From the NCBI GenBank assembly GCA_016934335.1, contig JAFGTC010000009.1, forward strand, positions 1 through 36,100: a DNA stretch of 36,100 bases. The letters run 5' to 3'. Numbering within the stretch: the first letter of the stretch is position 1; each line of letters begins with the position of its first letter. Source of the stretch: Candidatus Omnitrophota bacterium (GTDB lineage: Bacteria; Hinthialibacterota; Hinthialibacteria; Hinthialibacterales; Hinthialibacteraceae). Below are positions 26,648 through 33,267 of the stretch, in pieces. The notes beneath the pieces were generated by a model. The model was given only the letters and a program-made list of their open reading frames with translations, did not search any database and was not told where the DNA came from. A program made the position numbers and the translations under genes.

Positions 26648-26684
26648 AAGTTTTGTTATCCTATTGTGGTTTTAGACAAAACTT
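26648..26684. repeat. Perfect 9-bp inverted repeat at the left edge of the island
   Basis: AAGTTTTGT (26648-26656) and ACAAAACTT (26676-26684) are separated by 19 bp, 27 bp after the upstream stop. It could be a terminator-like hairpin, an operator or a transposon end; no matching copy was found at the right side of the island. Confidence 0.5.
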
Positions 26685-26807
26685 CTATATTTCATAATTT
26701 GATCCTATACTCAAAAAGATATTTTTATACAGAAATACCACAAAAAAATCGCTTTTCTATGAAGGAATTTTTGCAAAGGAATCGTCTGTTTTTGCTTTAG
26801 TTGAGCG

Positions 26808-26832
26808 CAATGGTGCGCATGCTTCACCATTG
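26808..26832. repeat. 8-bp inverted repeat within the transposon debris
   Basis: CAATGGTG (26808-26815) pairs with CACCATTG (26825-26832) around a 9-nt loop. There is no T run. It lies about 35 bp before the candidate promoter at 26867. Confidence 0.4.
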
Positions 26833-26866
26833 TTCTGATCGTAACAGTAAAAAAAATCAAAAAAAG

Positions 26867-26896
26867 TAGACAGAATGTGAACAAATGTTCTATAAT
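26867..26896 (+). promoter_or_regulatory. Candidate sigma-70-type promoter for the PIN module
   Basis: TAGACA (26867-26872, 5/6) is followed after 18 nt by a perfect TATAAT (26891-26896). It points at the genes starting at 27207, about 300 bp away, across the transposase remnant. AT-rich debris can mimic promoters, so the call is moderate. Confidence 0.45.
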
Positions 26897-26909
26897 AAAG
26901 ATGATCTGA

Positions 26910-27193
26910 GTTATTGAGGAGTTTGATAAGGAGTCCTCTAGACACAATGTAGTAAATCATGGTAGAAAGGAGCGTGTCAGAAGAGATGCTTATACTAATA
27001 ATACGGCGGAATGTTCTCTCTTCTGAAGCATGGGTTCTATGGTACATTTCATCACATATCAAAAGAATACTTTCATAGATATTATGCTGTGTTCGATTTC
27101 AAATATAACGCTCTAAAAATCAAGGATGGCGAACGTACCAAGTTATTCATGAAGGGATTTGAGGGAAAACGATTAATGTACTGGGACTCATAA
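26910..27193 (+). pseudogene. Frameshifted C-terminal remnant of an IS1595/ISXO2-type transposase
   Basis: Two overlapping frames join into one recognisable transposase tail. The frame from 26910 reads a segment with NVVNHGRKERVRR and then YTNNTAE up to about 27011, matching the family's VNH...hTNtxE region, where the Glu is the last catalytic residue. The frame then shifts by two, and from 27011 it continues FSLLKHGFYGTFHHIS, EYFHRYYAVFDFKYN and DGERTKLFMKGFEGKRLMY, the ISXO2 family's FWSLLKRGxYGxxHHxS...GxEGKRLxY ending, closing at TAA 27191-27193. The N-terminal zinc ribbon and most of the DDE core are missing; KNRFSMKEF at about 26744-26770 and HHCSDRN at 26827-26847 may be scraps of it. 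A complete gene would need over 200 codons. Clearly inactive. Confidence 0.8.
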
Positions 27194-27206
27194 TCGGTAA
27201 AAAAAA

Positions 27207-28016
27207 ATGAGTGGGCAAGCGCAATTTATTCTAAAATTACACCCGAAAAACAAAGGCCTATCGGTCGATTCTTTCGTTGCCATTATTAACAATTCGCTAT
27301 TATCCCTTAAGCGTATCAGCAAAGAACTGTCTGATGATAAAGAACAATTTGGAATTATTGTACAAAGCATTAACTTTAATAGCCCTGGAGACTTGATCTT
27401 TACAGAAGATGGTTCTACTAATCCAGATTATGCTATTTCTGTGTTTGATAGAATGGCTAGTGATTTTGCTTATATCGATGATAATCAAAAATTTCCCGAG
27501 ACATTGACACCAGAAGTTTCTCGTTTTTATCGGGAAATCACAAAAACGCTTAATAACGGTGTGAAGAAATTCAATGTAAAAACCCCCAACGTTAATGAAC
27601 GTGAATTCGGAAGCGATTTTCATAAGAAATTTATAACGGCAATAAAATACGAAAAAGAACAATCTTATTATCAATGGGGTACATTTGATGGGTGGCTATT
27701 GTTTTTAAATTTACACACTAATCCCAAGTCTTTTAGGATTTATGATGTGTTAATAGATCGTTATTTAATGTGTTTATTCAATGAGGATATTAAAGAATTT
27801 GCAAAAAAATTTGTAGAAATGCGCGTGTCTGTTTTTGGAAAAGCGACTTATAACAGATTCAATAAACCCGTTCAAATGAATGTGGAAAGAATTGAAAAAT
27901 GTCCTAGCGGAGATGAATTGCCTCGATTAGAGGATTTGCATAAATTTGGCAATGAATTGACTGATGGAATGGATACTTATGAATACGTGCGGAGAATGAG
28001 AGATGCATCTGAGTGA
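27207..28016 (+). CDS. Large putative antitoxin partner of a PIN-domain protein
   Basis: 269 aa from ATG 27207, only 13 bp past the transposase remnant and without a good Shine-Dalgarno sequence. The N-terminus (AQFILKLHPKNKGLSVDSFVAIINN) resembles the opening strand-helix of uncharacterised proteins commonly found beside PIN genes. The middle (about 45-155) is helical. Residues 158-231 form a beta-rich segment, WGTFDGWLLFLNLH, FRIYDVLIDRYLMCLF, then MRVSVFGKATYNRFNKPVQM, which has the strand pattern of an OB-like barrel known from the same neighbour families. No helix-turn-helix or AbrB/RHH motif is seen. Its last 14 bp overlap the PIN gene, so the two are co-translated. I infer antitoxin or control function from this pairing; no named family is claimed. 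Confidence 0.7.
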   Translation: MSGQAQFILKLHPKNKGLSVDSFVAIINNSLLSLKRISKELSDDKEQFGIIVQSINFNSPGDLIFTEDGSTNPDYAISVFDRMASDFAYIDDNQKFPETLTPEVSRFYREITKTLNNGVKKFNVKTPNVNEREFGSDFHKKFITAIKYEKEQSYYQWGTFDGWLLFLNLHTNPKSFRIYDVLIDRYLMCLFNEDIKEFAKKFVEMRVSVFGKATYNRFNKPVQMNVERIEKCPSGDELPRLEDLHKFGNELTDGMDTYEYVRRMRDASE

Positions 28017-28629
28017 GCCACCAATTATTTATTTGGACACAAATGTATTTATTGGATACATGAAGCAAGAAGAAGATAAAATTAGTGATGTTAAAAAATT
28101 GGTCAATAGAACAGAAGAAAAGAAAATAATCCTTATAACATCACCCTTTACATTAACAGAAGCATGGCAATGTAATGGCGTTGAGTGCCATAAATATTAT
28201 AATGGAAATAAAATTTTTTTTAAGCATGAATTTAGAAGAATTTATATAATGGATATAGAAATTGGGGTTCTGACGCAGAAATTACAAAATGAAAGAAAAG
28301 TAAAAGGATATAAATTAAGCTATAAAGATTCAATACATGTAGCAACAGCATTGGTTGCGAAGGCCGATGTATTGCTTACATATGATGGAACCAGTGAAGA
28401 TAATAAGAAAAAAGATCCACTACTTGAATTGGATGACACATTTAAATACCCATTAATTGATGGTAGAAAATTGAGAATAAAAACACCATCTGACTTTTTG
28501 TTATATTTAGATGAGCAAGAACATAGTAAAACGATAGAAAGAGCACAGAAAAAAATAAATGAAACAGAACAAGCCATGTTATTTGATGAAAATGAAAACG
28601 AAAACCCAAAATCAGAAACCAGCCAATGA
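28003..28629 (+). CDS. PIN-domain ribonuclease (putative toxin)
   Basis: 208 aa from ATG 28003, overlapping the upstream gene by 14 bp. The fold starts IIYLDTNVFIGYM with metal ligand Asp12, then ITSPFTLTEAWQ with Glu53, LSYKDSIHVATAL with Asp109 and VLLTYDGT with Asp128: the complete acidic set of an active PIN nuclease. The usual PIN domain ends near residue 145. Here a further 60 residues follow, including a charged helix (EHSKTIERAQKKINETEQ) and an acidic Asn-rich tail, an unusual extension that may bind the partner. Likely role: RNA cleavage held in check by the upstream protein (VapC-like logic with a non-VapB antitoxin). AT-rich codon use marks it as acquired. Toxicity is inference. 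Confidence 0.85.
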   Translation: MHLSEPPIIYLDTNVFIGYMKQEEDKISDVKKLVNRTEEKKIILITSPFTLTEAWQCNGVECHKYYNGNKIFFKHEFRRIYIMDIEIGVLTQKLQNERKVKGYKLSYKDSIHVATALVAKADVLLTYDGTSEDNKKKDPLLELDDTFKYPLIDGRKLRIKTPSDFLLYLDEQEHSKTIERAQKKINETEQAMLFDENENENPKSETSQ

Positions 28630-29033
28630 AAAGCCCGTCTCAATCTAGTTCCCATTTGAGGAATTTGAAAGCGACCTGTTGAGCGTCAATCCACCTGAGA
28701 AAAAGAAGAAGGACGAGAAAAAAACCTCCGGAAAAAAATTAAATCTTGCGTATATTTTTATCCGAGATTATCGGATTTACGAAAGATATAATCACTTAAG
28801 CATTTACATGGATATAAATCATTACGCTTTCTCGTCTGGTTTTTCTCTTCTTTTTATCGTTTTAGACGAGATCGCCCTCACAGGATTCTTGAACGAGCAG
28901 GGCAAGCCGACCAGGCATTTTCCGTTTACGTCGGTCAAAACAGAATCGCTCTAATCTCCAATTTATCCTTTCCTCATTTTCCATATCGTGGATAATAAAG
29001 ATAGATTAAGACTATGGATTGGAATTATTCGCT
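28630..29033. other. Gene-poor right end of the island with a degenerate reading frame
   Basis: The frame 28649-28954 is open (stop codon TAG just before it) but has no ATG at its beginning. It reads FPFEEFESDLLSVNPPEKKK, a Lys-rich stretch, then unrecognisable sequence ending HFPFTSVKTESL. The first part resembles the C-terminal tail of small proteins found beside PIN toxins, suggesting a leftover fragment; this is a weak impression. Two small inverted repeats are present: ATCCGA-gatta-TCGGAT (28760-28776) and the pair at 28830/28864. From about 28870 composition becomes host-like. GATAAT at 28991-28996 could be a -10 box for the next gene but has no good -35. Confidence 0.35.
28830..28871. 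repeat. 8-bp inverted repeat near the right edge of the island
   Basis: TCTCGTCT (28830-28837) pairs perfectly with AGACGAGA (28864-28871) across a 26-nt T-rich loop. It marks roughly where AT-rich sequence ends. Function unknown. Confidence 0.4.
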
Positions 29034-30269
29034 ATGAAACCAAATCGAAATCCCCTCCATTGCGCTCCCAAGTGTCCCGGCGGGATACTCTCCCGGCGTA
29101 ACTTTCTGAAATATTCCACAGCGGCGGCGGCCCTTCTGCCGGCTGTCTCTGCCCGATCGCAGGAAGCCGCACCCCTCTCCGGAAAATCCGCCCCGCGCGC
29201 GCTCACCAGCATCGGCCTGTGCAAGCGATACGACTTCGCCCAGGTGCGCCGCACGCTGGCGGTTATGCTGGACGAGCTGGGCGACGTGCGAAAACTGGTC
29301 AAGAACAAATTTGTCACTGTCAAAACCAACCTGGTCAACACATCCGAAGAAGACGTCGGCGGCGTTCCCGTCTGCCTGACGGTCACAAGTCATCCCGTCG
29401 TCGCCCAGGCGTTGGGAAGCCTGCTCGTCGATTATGGGGCGAAAAAAGTCGTTTTCTGCGATCAACTGCCCTTCCGGACGCCCGATTCCGAAGCCTTCTC
29501 CGGCTATGGATTCGATCTCACCGAATTTAACCGGGTCATGGACGGTAAAGCCGATTTTCAGAACACGCGCAATCTCGGCCGCTATAAAAAATACGCCCTT
29601 GTAAAAGTCCCCGGCGGCGGTGAGATCGCCTCCGCCTGGGAAGTGAATCAACTTTATGTCCAAACCGACGTATTTGTTTCACTGGGCAAATTGAAAAGCC
29701 ATGTTTCCGGCGGAATAACCGGCGGCATGAAAAACCTCTTCGGCGTTCCCCCCAGCAGCATGTACGGCAACGACCTGGACGACGAACCCAGCGAAATGGC
29801 GGTCGATTATCGCGGCGACTTCATGCACACCTGCGAGCGCAAGCCCCTCACTTCGATCGAAACCTTCACAGGGAAATCCGTGCTCAACGACCACGGCTAC
29901 AACGTCCCCCGCCTCATCGTCGATCTCAACGCCGCCTTCCCCATCGACCTGACGGTCATCGACGGGATCAGCGTCATCCAGTCAGCGGAAGGCTGGTGGA
30001 ACGGTTCGATGGTCTCCATCACCCGGCCGGGTTTGCTCTTAGCCGGCCGCAATGCGATCTGCACCGACGCCGTCGCCGCCGCAGTCATGGGATTCGATCC
30101 CGACGCCGCCGACCGCACCCACCCCTTCGCCAACGGCGTCAACTACCTGGCCATGTCCAGGCGCAAGGGAATGGGCGAAAATCGAATCGAGGAATTGGAA
30201 ATCGTAGGCGAGAGCCTCGATAAGGCCCGGTTTGAATACCAGCCGACTTATCAGCGAATTAATGCGTGA
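29034..30269 (+). CDS. Tat-exported DUF362 protein
   Basis: 411 aa from ATG 29034 (no strong ribosome site; TTG 29019 in frame is the alternative). The leader carries the twin-arginine motif LSRRNFLKYSTAAAALLP, so the protein is exported folded. The DUF362 core is plain: KFVTVKTNLV, a helix containing VVAQALGSLLVDYGAKKVVF, then GKLKSHVSGGITGGMKNLFG, the conserved Lys-rich loop of the family, and ICTDAVAAAVMGFDPD. DUF362 often accompanies iron-sulfur ferredoxin domains, but no Cys clusters appear here. Reaction unknown. It is first in a run with a PQQ-like propeller gene 6 bp downstream, and it follows the AT-rich island directly, with host-like codon use. Confidence 0.9.
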   Translation: MKPNRNPLHCAPKCPGGILSRRNFLKYSTAAAALLPAVSARSQEAAPLSGKSAPRALTSIGLCKRYDFAQVRRTLAVMLDELGDVRKLVKNKFVTVKTNLVNTSEEDVGGVPVCLTVTSHPVVAQALGSLLVDYGAKKVVFCDQLPFRTPDSEAFSGYGFDLTEFNRVMDGKADFQNTRNLGRYKKYALVKVPGGGEIASAWEVNQLYVQTDVFVSLGKLKSHVSGGITGGMKNLFGVPPSSMYGNDLDDEPSEMAVDYRGDFMHTCERKPLTSIETFTGKSVLNDHGYNVPRLIVDLNAAFPIDLTVIDGISVIQSAEGWWNGSMVSITRPGLLLAGRNAICTDAVAAAVMGFDPDAADRTHPFANGVNYLAMSRRKGMGENRIEELEIVGESLDKARFEYQPTYQRINA

Positions 30270-30275
30270 TCAATC

Positions 30276-31424
30276 ATGTCCGAAAAAATGCAAGATACTT
30301 CAAAAGCAACAAAAATTTGGCGGACGGGCGGCGGCGACAACGAGCGGCGCGGCCTTTTCCCCGATCCCGTTCAACTGGATCCCAAGCCTCTTCAAGCCCT
30401 GCCCGCCCAGGGATCCGTCCAAGCTTCAGTGGTCTTCGACCGTAGCGGGAGTGCGTATATCGCCGATATGCTTGGCGGCGTCCAATCCTATTCAGCCGAC
30501 TTCAAAGAACGATGGCGCACCCGATTGGAAGGCGGCGTCTCGGCCGCTCCGGTGGTTCATCCCGACGACCGGCGCCTCTATGTCGGAACGCACGCCGGCT
30601 GGATCTACGCCCTGGACGCATCGAACGGCGAACCGATTTGGAAAAAAGAAATCCCTAGCAAAAGCGATCCGCGCATCCTCTCCGATCTTCTCTACCTTGC
30701 TTCAAGCAACGCGCTGGTTCTCAGCAGTTGGGGCGGGCGGTTCCTTGCCTTAAACGCCGACGACGGCCAAGATTTATTCTCGTGGAATGCGGGCATTTCT
30801 CCCGATTCGGCCGCCTCCGCCGATTCCCGGGGAGTCATTTACAGCCTGCGAGCGATTTGGGATCAAGGCGTTCAATTAACCGCCGTCTCTTCCTCCGGGA
30901 GCGAAACGATTCTCTATACCCAGCCCTTGGAAAAAAGGCCAGCCAATCGCATCCTCGTATCCGCCGCGCCCGTCATCGACGAAGAGCGCGGCGTGCTGTA
31001 TATGGCCGCCAATGTCAATCAGGAAAGCCTTTTGCACGCCTGGCATATTCAATCCGGCAAGACGGTATGGAGTCGCCGATTCCCGAGAAACATCATCGCC
31101 GAACCGACTTTGTTGCAAGACGGCGCGCTGGCGGTTTCCTGTCTGGACGGCTTCGTTTACGCTCTTTCGTCCGAAAATGAACTGCGATTTCGCTACGCTT
31201 CCGATTGTGAATATCTCCTCTCGAGCTCCGTCAGCGCCGGCGGCGAGGTTTTTGTCGGCGATCCTCTCGGATGGATTCATCAAATCGAGCCGACCGGCGC
31301 GGGTCGCGCCTTTTTCGAATCGCCGCGAGCGATTCAGTCGCGGCCGTCCCTCGATTCCAAAGGGCGCCTGTTCGTTCCTTCCACCGATCGAAGCGTCTAT
31401 GTCTTCAACAATACGCTGATTTAA
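30276..31424 (+). CDS. PQQ-like (BamB-type) beta-propeller protein
   Basis: 382 aa from ATG 30276, six bases after the DUF362 stop and with no own ribosome site, so translation is probably coupled. Blades of the PQQ/Trp-docking type repeat along the chain: SVVFDRSGSAYIADMLGG, SAAPVVHPDDRRLYVGTHAG, WIYALDASNGEPIWKKEI, SLLHAWHIQSGKTVWSRRF, GALAVSCLDGFVYALSSE and RPSLDSKGRLFVPSTDRSV. No signal peptide or TM segment is visible, unlike BamB and most propellers of this class, so it would be cytoplasmic unless exported with its neighbour. No catalytic residues or PQQ-binding set can be identified; a scaffold or sensor role is likely. A GC hairpin follows. Confidence 0.85.
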   Translation: MSEKMQDTSKATKIWRTGGGDNERRGLFPDPVQLDPKPLQALPAQGSVQASVVFDRSGSAYIADMLGGVQSYSADFKERWRTRLEGGVSAAPVVHPDDRRLYVGTHAGWIYALDASNGEPIWKKEIPSKSDPRILSDLLYLASSNALVLSSWGGRFLALNADDGQDLFSWNAGISPDSAASADSRGVIYSLRAIWDQGVQLTAVSSSGSETILYTQPLEKRPANRILVSAAPVIDEERGVLYMAANVNQESLLHAWHIQSGKTVWSRRFPRNIIAEPTLLQDGALAVSCLDGFVYALSSENELRFRYASDCEYLLSSSVSAGGEVFVGDPLGWIHQIEPTGAGRAFFESPRAIQSRPSLDSKGRLFVPSTDRSVYVFNNTLI

Positions 31425-31425
31425 G

Positions 31426-31456
31426 GCGCGCCATCTGAAAAGGCGCGCTTGATTCC
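31426..31456 (+). terminator. Terminator of the DUF362/PQQ pair
   Basis: GCGCGCC (31426-31432) pairs with GGCGCGC (31442-31448) around a 9-nt loop, starting two bases after the stop; flanking AA and TT can extend it over a bulged G. TTGATT follows. Confidence 0.5.
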
Positions 31457-31525
31457 ATGCGCGTTTTATGAAATATTTACGGATAGGCGAAAAATAGATA
31501 TACACCTGGTTTCAACGAAAAAACG

Positions 31526-32230
31526 ATGAATTCATTGCGTCGCTTCGATCAAGAAGAAAAACCGATCCGGCAACTCTATGCCTGCCTCGACGTAGAAAGC
31601 GGAGAGATTTTTTACGCCTCTTTCATCAATCAGCGCGGCTCCTATATGGAAATGCGATCTTCCCAAAAACTCGCTCGGGGAAAAGAAATCCATATGGCTC
31701 CCGTCCCTGAAAACTGGGATGGGACTAAACACACCCCGGACGACATTCAAAACTACCCTCAAAAATTGTCAGGCCACGTCAGCCGTGCGGAAAGCCGCGG
31801 TCAATTTCAAATCAGCCTGGTCACCCAAGATCAACAGGATGCCGTCGACCAAATCTATTCCGGCGGCCATCGCGATACTCTTGAGATCGAGCAGATTCGC
31901 GCCGGCATGATAGAAATCATCAAACTATCCGGACGCATCAGCGTCGATTCCATGGGTCGCCTCCAATCCATCCTGCGCTCCCGGCCGGGCGAAACCAGGC
32001 TGGTTTTACTGGATGTCCGCCAACTCATCTCCATCCCCAACTCCTGTCTGGCCATGCTACACACCTTGATCAAAAACGAGATGGAGCATGGTCTGCTTGT
32101 CAACTTTCTGGCTAAACCCTTCAGCCGCGTTCAGGAGGAAATCAAAGATTCGCGCATCCTCGATGTTTGCCCGCTGCACGAAGAATACGAAATCGCCGCC
32201 GCCTATCTTATACAATCCATCATCGATTGA
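31526..32230 (+). CDS. PilZ-like/STAS-like two-domain protein
   Basis: 234 aa from ATG 31526 (weak ribosome site). Residues about 15-105 form a small beta-barrel-like region: YASFINQRGSYMEMRSSQKL then ARGKEIHMAPVP, which has the strand spacing of a PilZ domain but lacks clear RxxxR c-di-GMP residues. Residues about 125-234 look like a STAS domain (anti-sigma-factor-antagonist type): AGMIEIIKLSGRISVDSM, ETRLVLLDVRQLISIPNSCL, HGLLVNFLAKPFSRVQEEI, with PNSC where the phosphorylated DSSG loop would normally be. No membrane segment. Likely a cytoplasmic signalling adaptor; its partner kinase or phosphatase is not nearby. The PilZ half is the less certain call. Confidence 0.6.
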   Translation: MNSLRRFDQEEKPIRQLYACLDVESGEIFYASFINQRGSYMEMRSSQKLARGKEIHMAPVPENWDGTKHTPDDIQNYPQKLSGHVSRAESRGQFQISLVTQDQQDAVDQIYSGGHRDTLEIEQIRAGMIEIIKLSGRISVDSMGRLQSILRSRPGETRLVLLDVRQLISIPNSCLAMLHTLIKNEMEHGLLVNFLAKPFSRVQEEIKDSRILDVCPLHEEYEIAAAYLIQSIID

Positions 32231-32535
32231 AGCGATTTTGATCCATCTCTTCCGCCTGCGTCAGGATCGGCGGGAAGAAAACCTCCAATTTCGTCCTGTT
32301 CTATTTCCCTTGTAACAAAAATAGGTAAAATAGAAGATTGTTGGAGAAAGAGGAACATTCGATAATTGGTAAATTCGAATGAATTCTTTTCTCCCGCCAT
32401 ACATTGTGAAAAGGAATTGGCGTCCGCCGCGGACAATCGGATTTTCGGGTCCTCTCCCTGAGCGCTTGAGAATGATTTTCAGCGGGGGATTATCCAATTT
32501 CTGCCGCTGATCATAACGCTCTTGGAGAAATTTGC
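32231..32535 (+). promoter_or_regulatory. Intergenic region before rnc with candidate promoter
   Basis: About 305 bp without a gene. A weak hairpin CCGCC/GGCGG (32260s-32270s) lies near the start and may end the previous unit. A candidate promoter has TTGTTG (32338-32343) and GATAAT (32361-32366, 5/6) spaced 17 nt. GGAGA at 32524-32528 is the rnc ribosome site. No riboswitch or RNA gene recognised. Confidence 0.3.
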
Positions 32536-33267
32536 ATGAATTTAGATCTACAACGAGAGCGGGAAATGCGGGAATTGGCTGATCAACTCGGATTCCCCGA
32601 CATGGATCCCCAATTGCTCCATTTGTCGCTTTGCCACAGTTCCTACGCCAACGAACAAAACGACTGCGTCAATTTCGGCAATGAGCGCCTCGAGTTTCTT
32701 GGCGACGCCGTCGTCGGCTTCACCATCACCGAAATGCTCTACAATCGTTATCCCGATCTGCGCGAAGGACAGCTCTCGAAAATCAAATCGGTCGTTGTCA
32801 GCAAACGCATCCTTTCCCAGCGCAGCATCGCATTGGGCCTCGGCGATTATTTGCTTTTGGGAAAGGGAGAAGAACAAACCGGCGGGCGCAGCCGCTTCTC
32901 CATCCTGGGAAATCTATTCGAAAGCATCGTCGGGGCGATTCATCTCGCCTGCGGAATCGACGCCTCCAAACATTTCGTTCGGAAGCAGCTCGATAAAGAA
33001 ATCGAAAAAGCCGTCCGCGGAGAGAGCATCATCGATTACAAATCCAAACTGCAGGAAATGATCCAAAAACAATACGGCGTGCTGCCCTCTTACAGGCTGC
33101 TGTCGGCAGTCGGACCGGATCACGACAAGGATTTTGTCATCGAAGTCTTCGTTCGCGACAAACGCATCGGTACAGGTCAAGGGAAAAGCAAAAAACGCGC
33201 GGAAAAAGCCGCGGCGGCGGATGCGCTGTTCTCGATGGAAAACGTCTCTCCCGCCGAAAATGGATGA
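32536..33267 (+). CDS. rnc: Ribonuclease III
   Basis: 243 aa, cleaves double-stranded RNA during rRNA maturation and mRNA control. GGAGA 7 nt upstream fixes ATG 32536. The RNase III domain has the signature NERLEFLGDAVVG (residues 49-61), giving Glu50, Glu53 and Asp57; REGQLSKIKSVVVS follows. The second metal-ligand pair lies in SILGNLFESIVGAI: Glu129 is present, but Asn126 stands where E. coli has Asp114, a change also seen in other lineages. A C-terminal double-stranded-RNA-binding domain covers about 168-238, with DYKSKLQEMIQKQYG and GTGQGKSKKRAEKAAAADAL. The stop overlaps the next start in an ATGA, so the genes are coupled. Confidence 0.95.
   Translation: MNLDLQREREMRELADQLGFPDMDPQLLHLSLCHSSYANEQNDCVNFGNERLEFLGDAVVGFTITEMLYNRYPDLREGQLSKIKSVVVSKRILSQRSIALGLGDYLLLGKGEEQTGGRSRFSILGNLFESIVGAIHLACGIDASKHFVRKQLDKEIEKAVRGESIIDYKSKLQEMIQKQYGVLPSYRLLSAVGPDHDKDFVIEVFVRDKRIGTGQGKSKKRAEKAAAADALFSMENVSPAENG

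Larger units (their letters stand above)
26622..28960. other. AT-rich acquired island
   Basis: Base composition drops sharply right after the stop at 26621 and recovers by about 28960. Codon use in the two genes inside favours AAA, AAT, TTA and ATA, unlike the GC-ending codons of neighbours. Inside are an inverted repeat, a decayed IS1595-type transposase, a two-gene PIN module and debris. No flanking direct repeat or tRNA was seen, so the exact boundaries are not defined. Confidence 0.75.

Noticed and set aside
26618-26800. 60-aa frame from ATG 26618 spanning the island edge
   Set aside because: It straddles the composition break and carries no known domain; KNRFSMKEF at its end may be a scrap of a transposase N-terminus but is too short to call a gene.
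26959-27078. 39-codon frame starting ATG 26959
   Set aside because: It is out of frame with the transposase remnant it overlaps and has no recognisable content.
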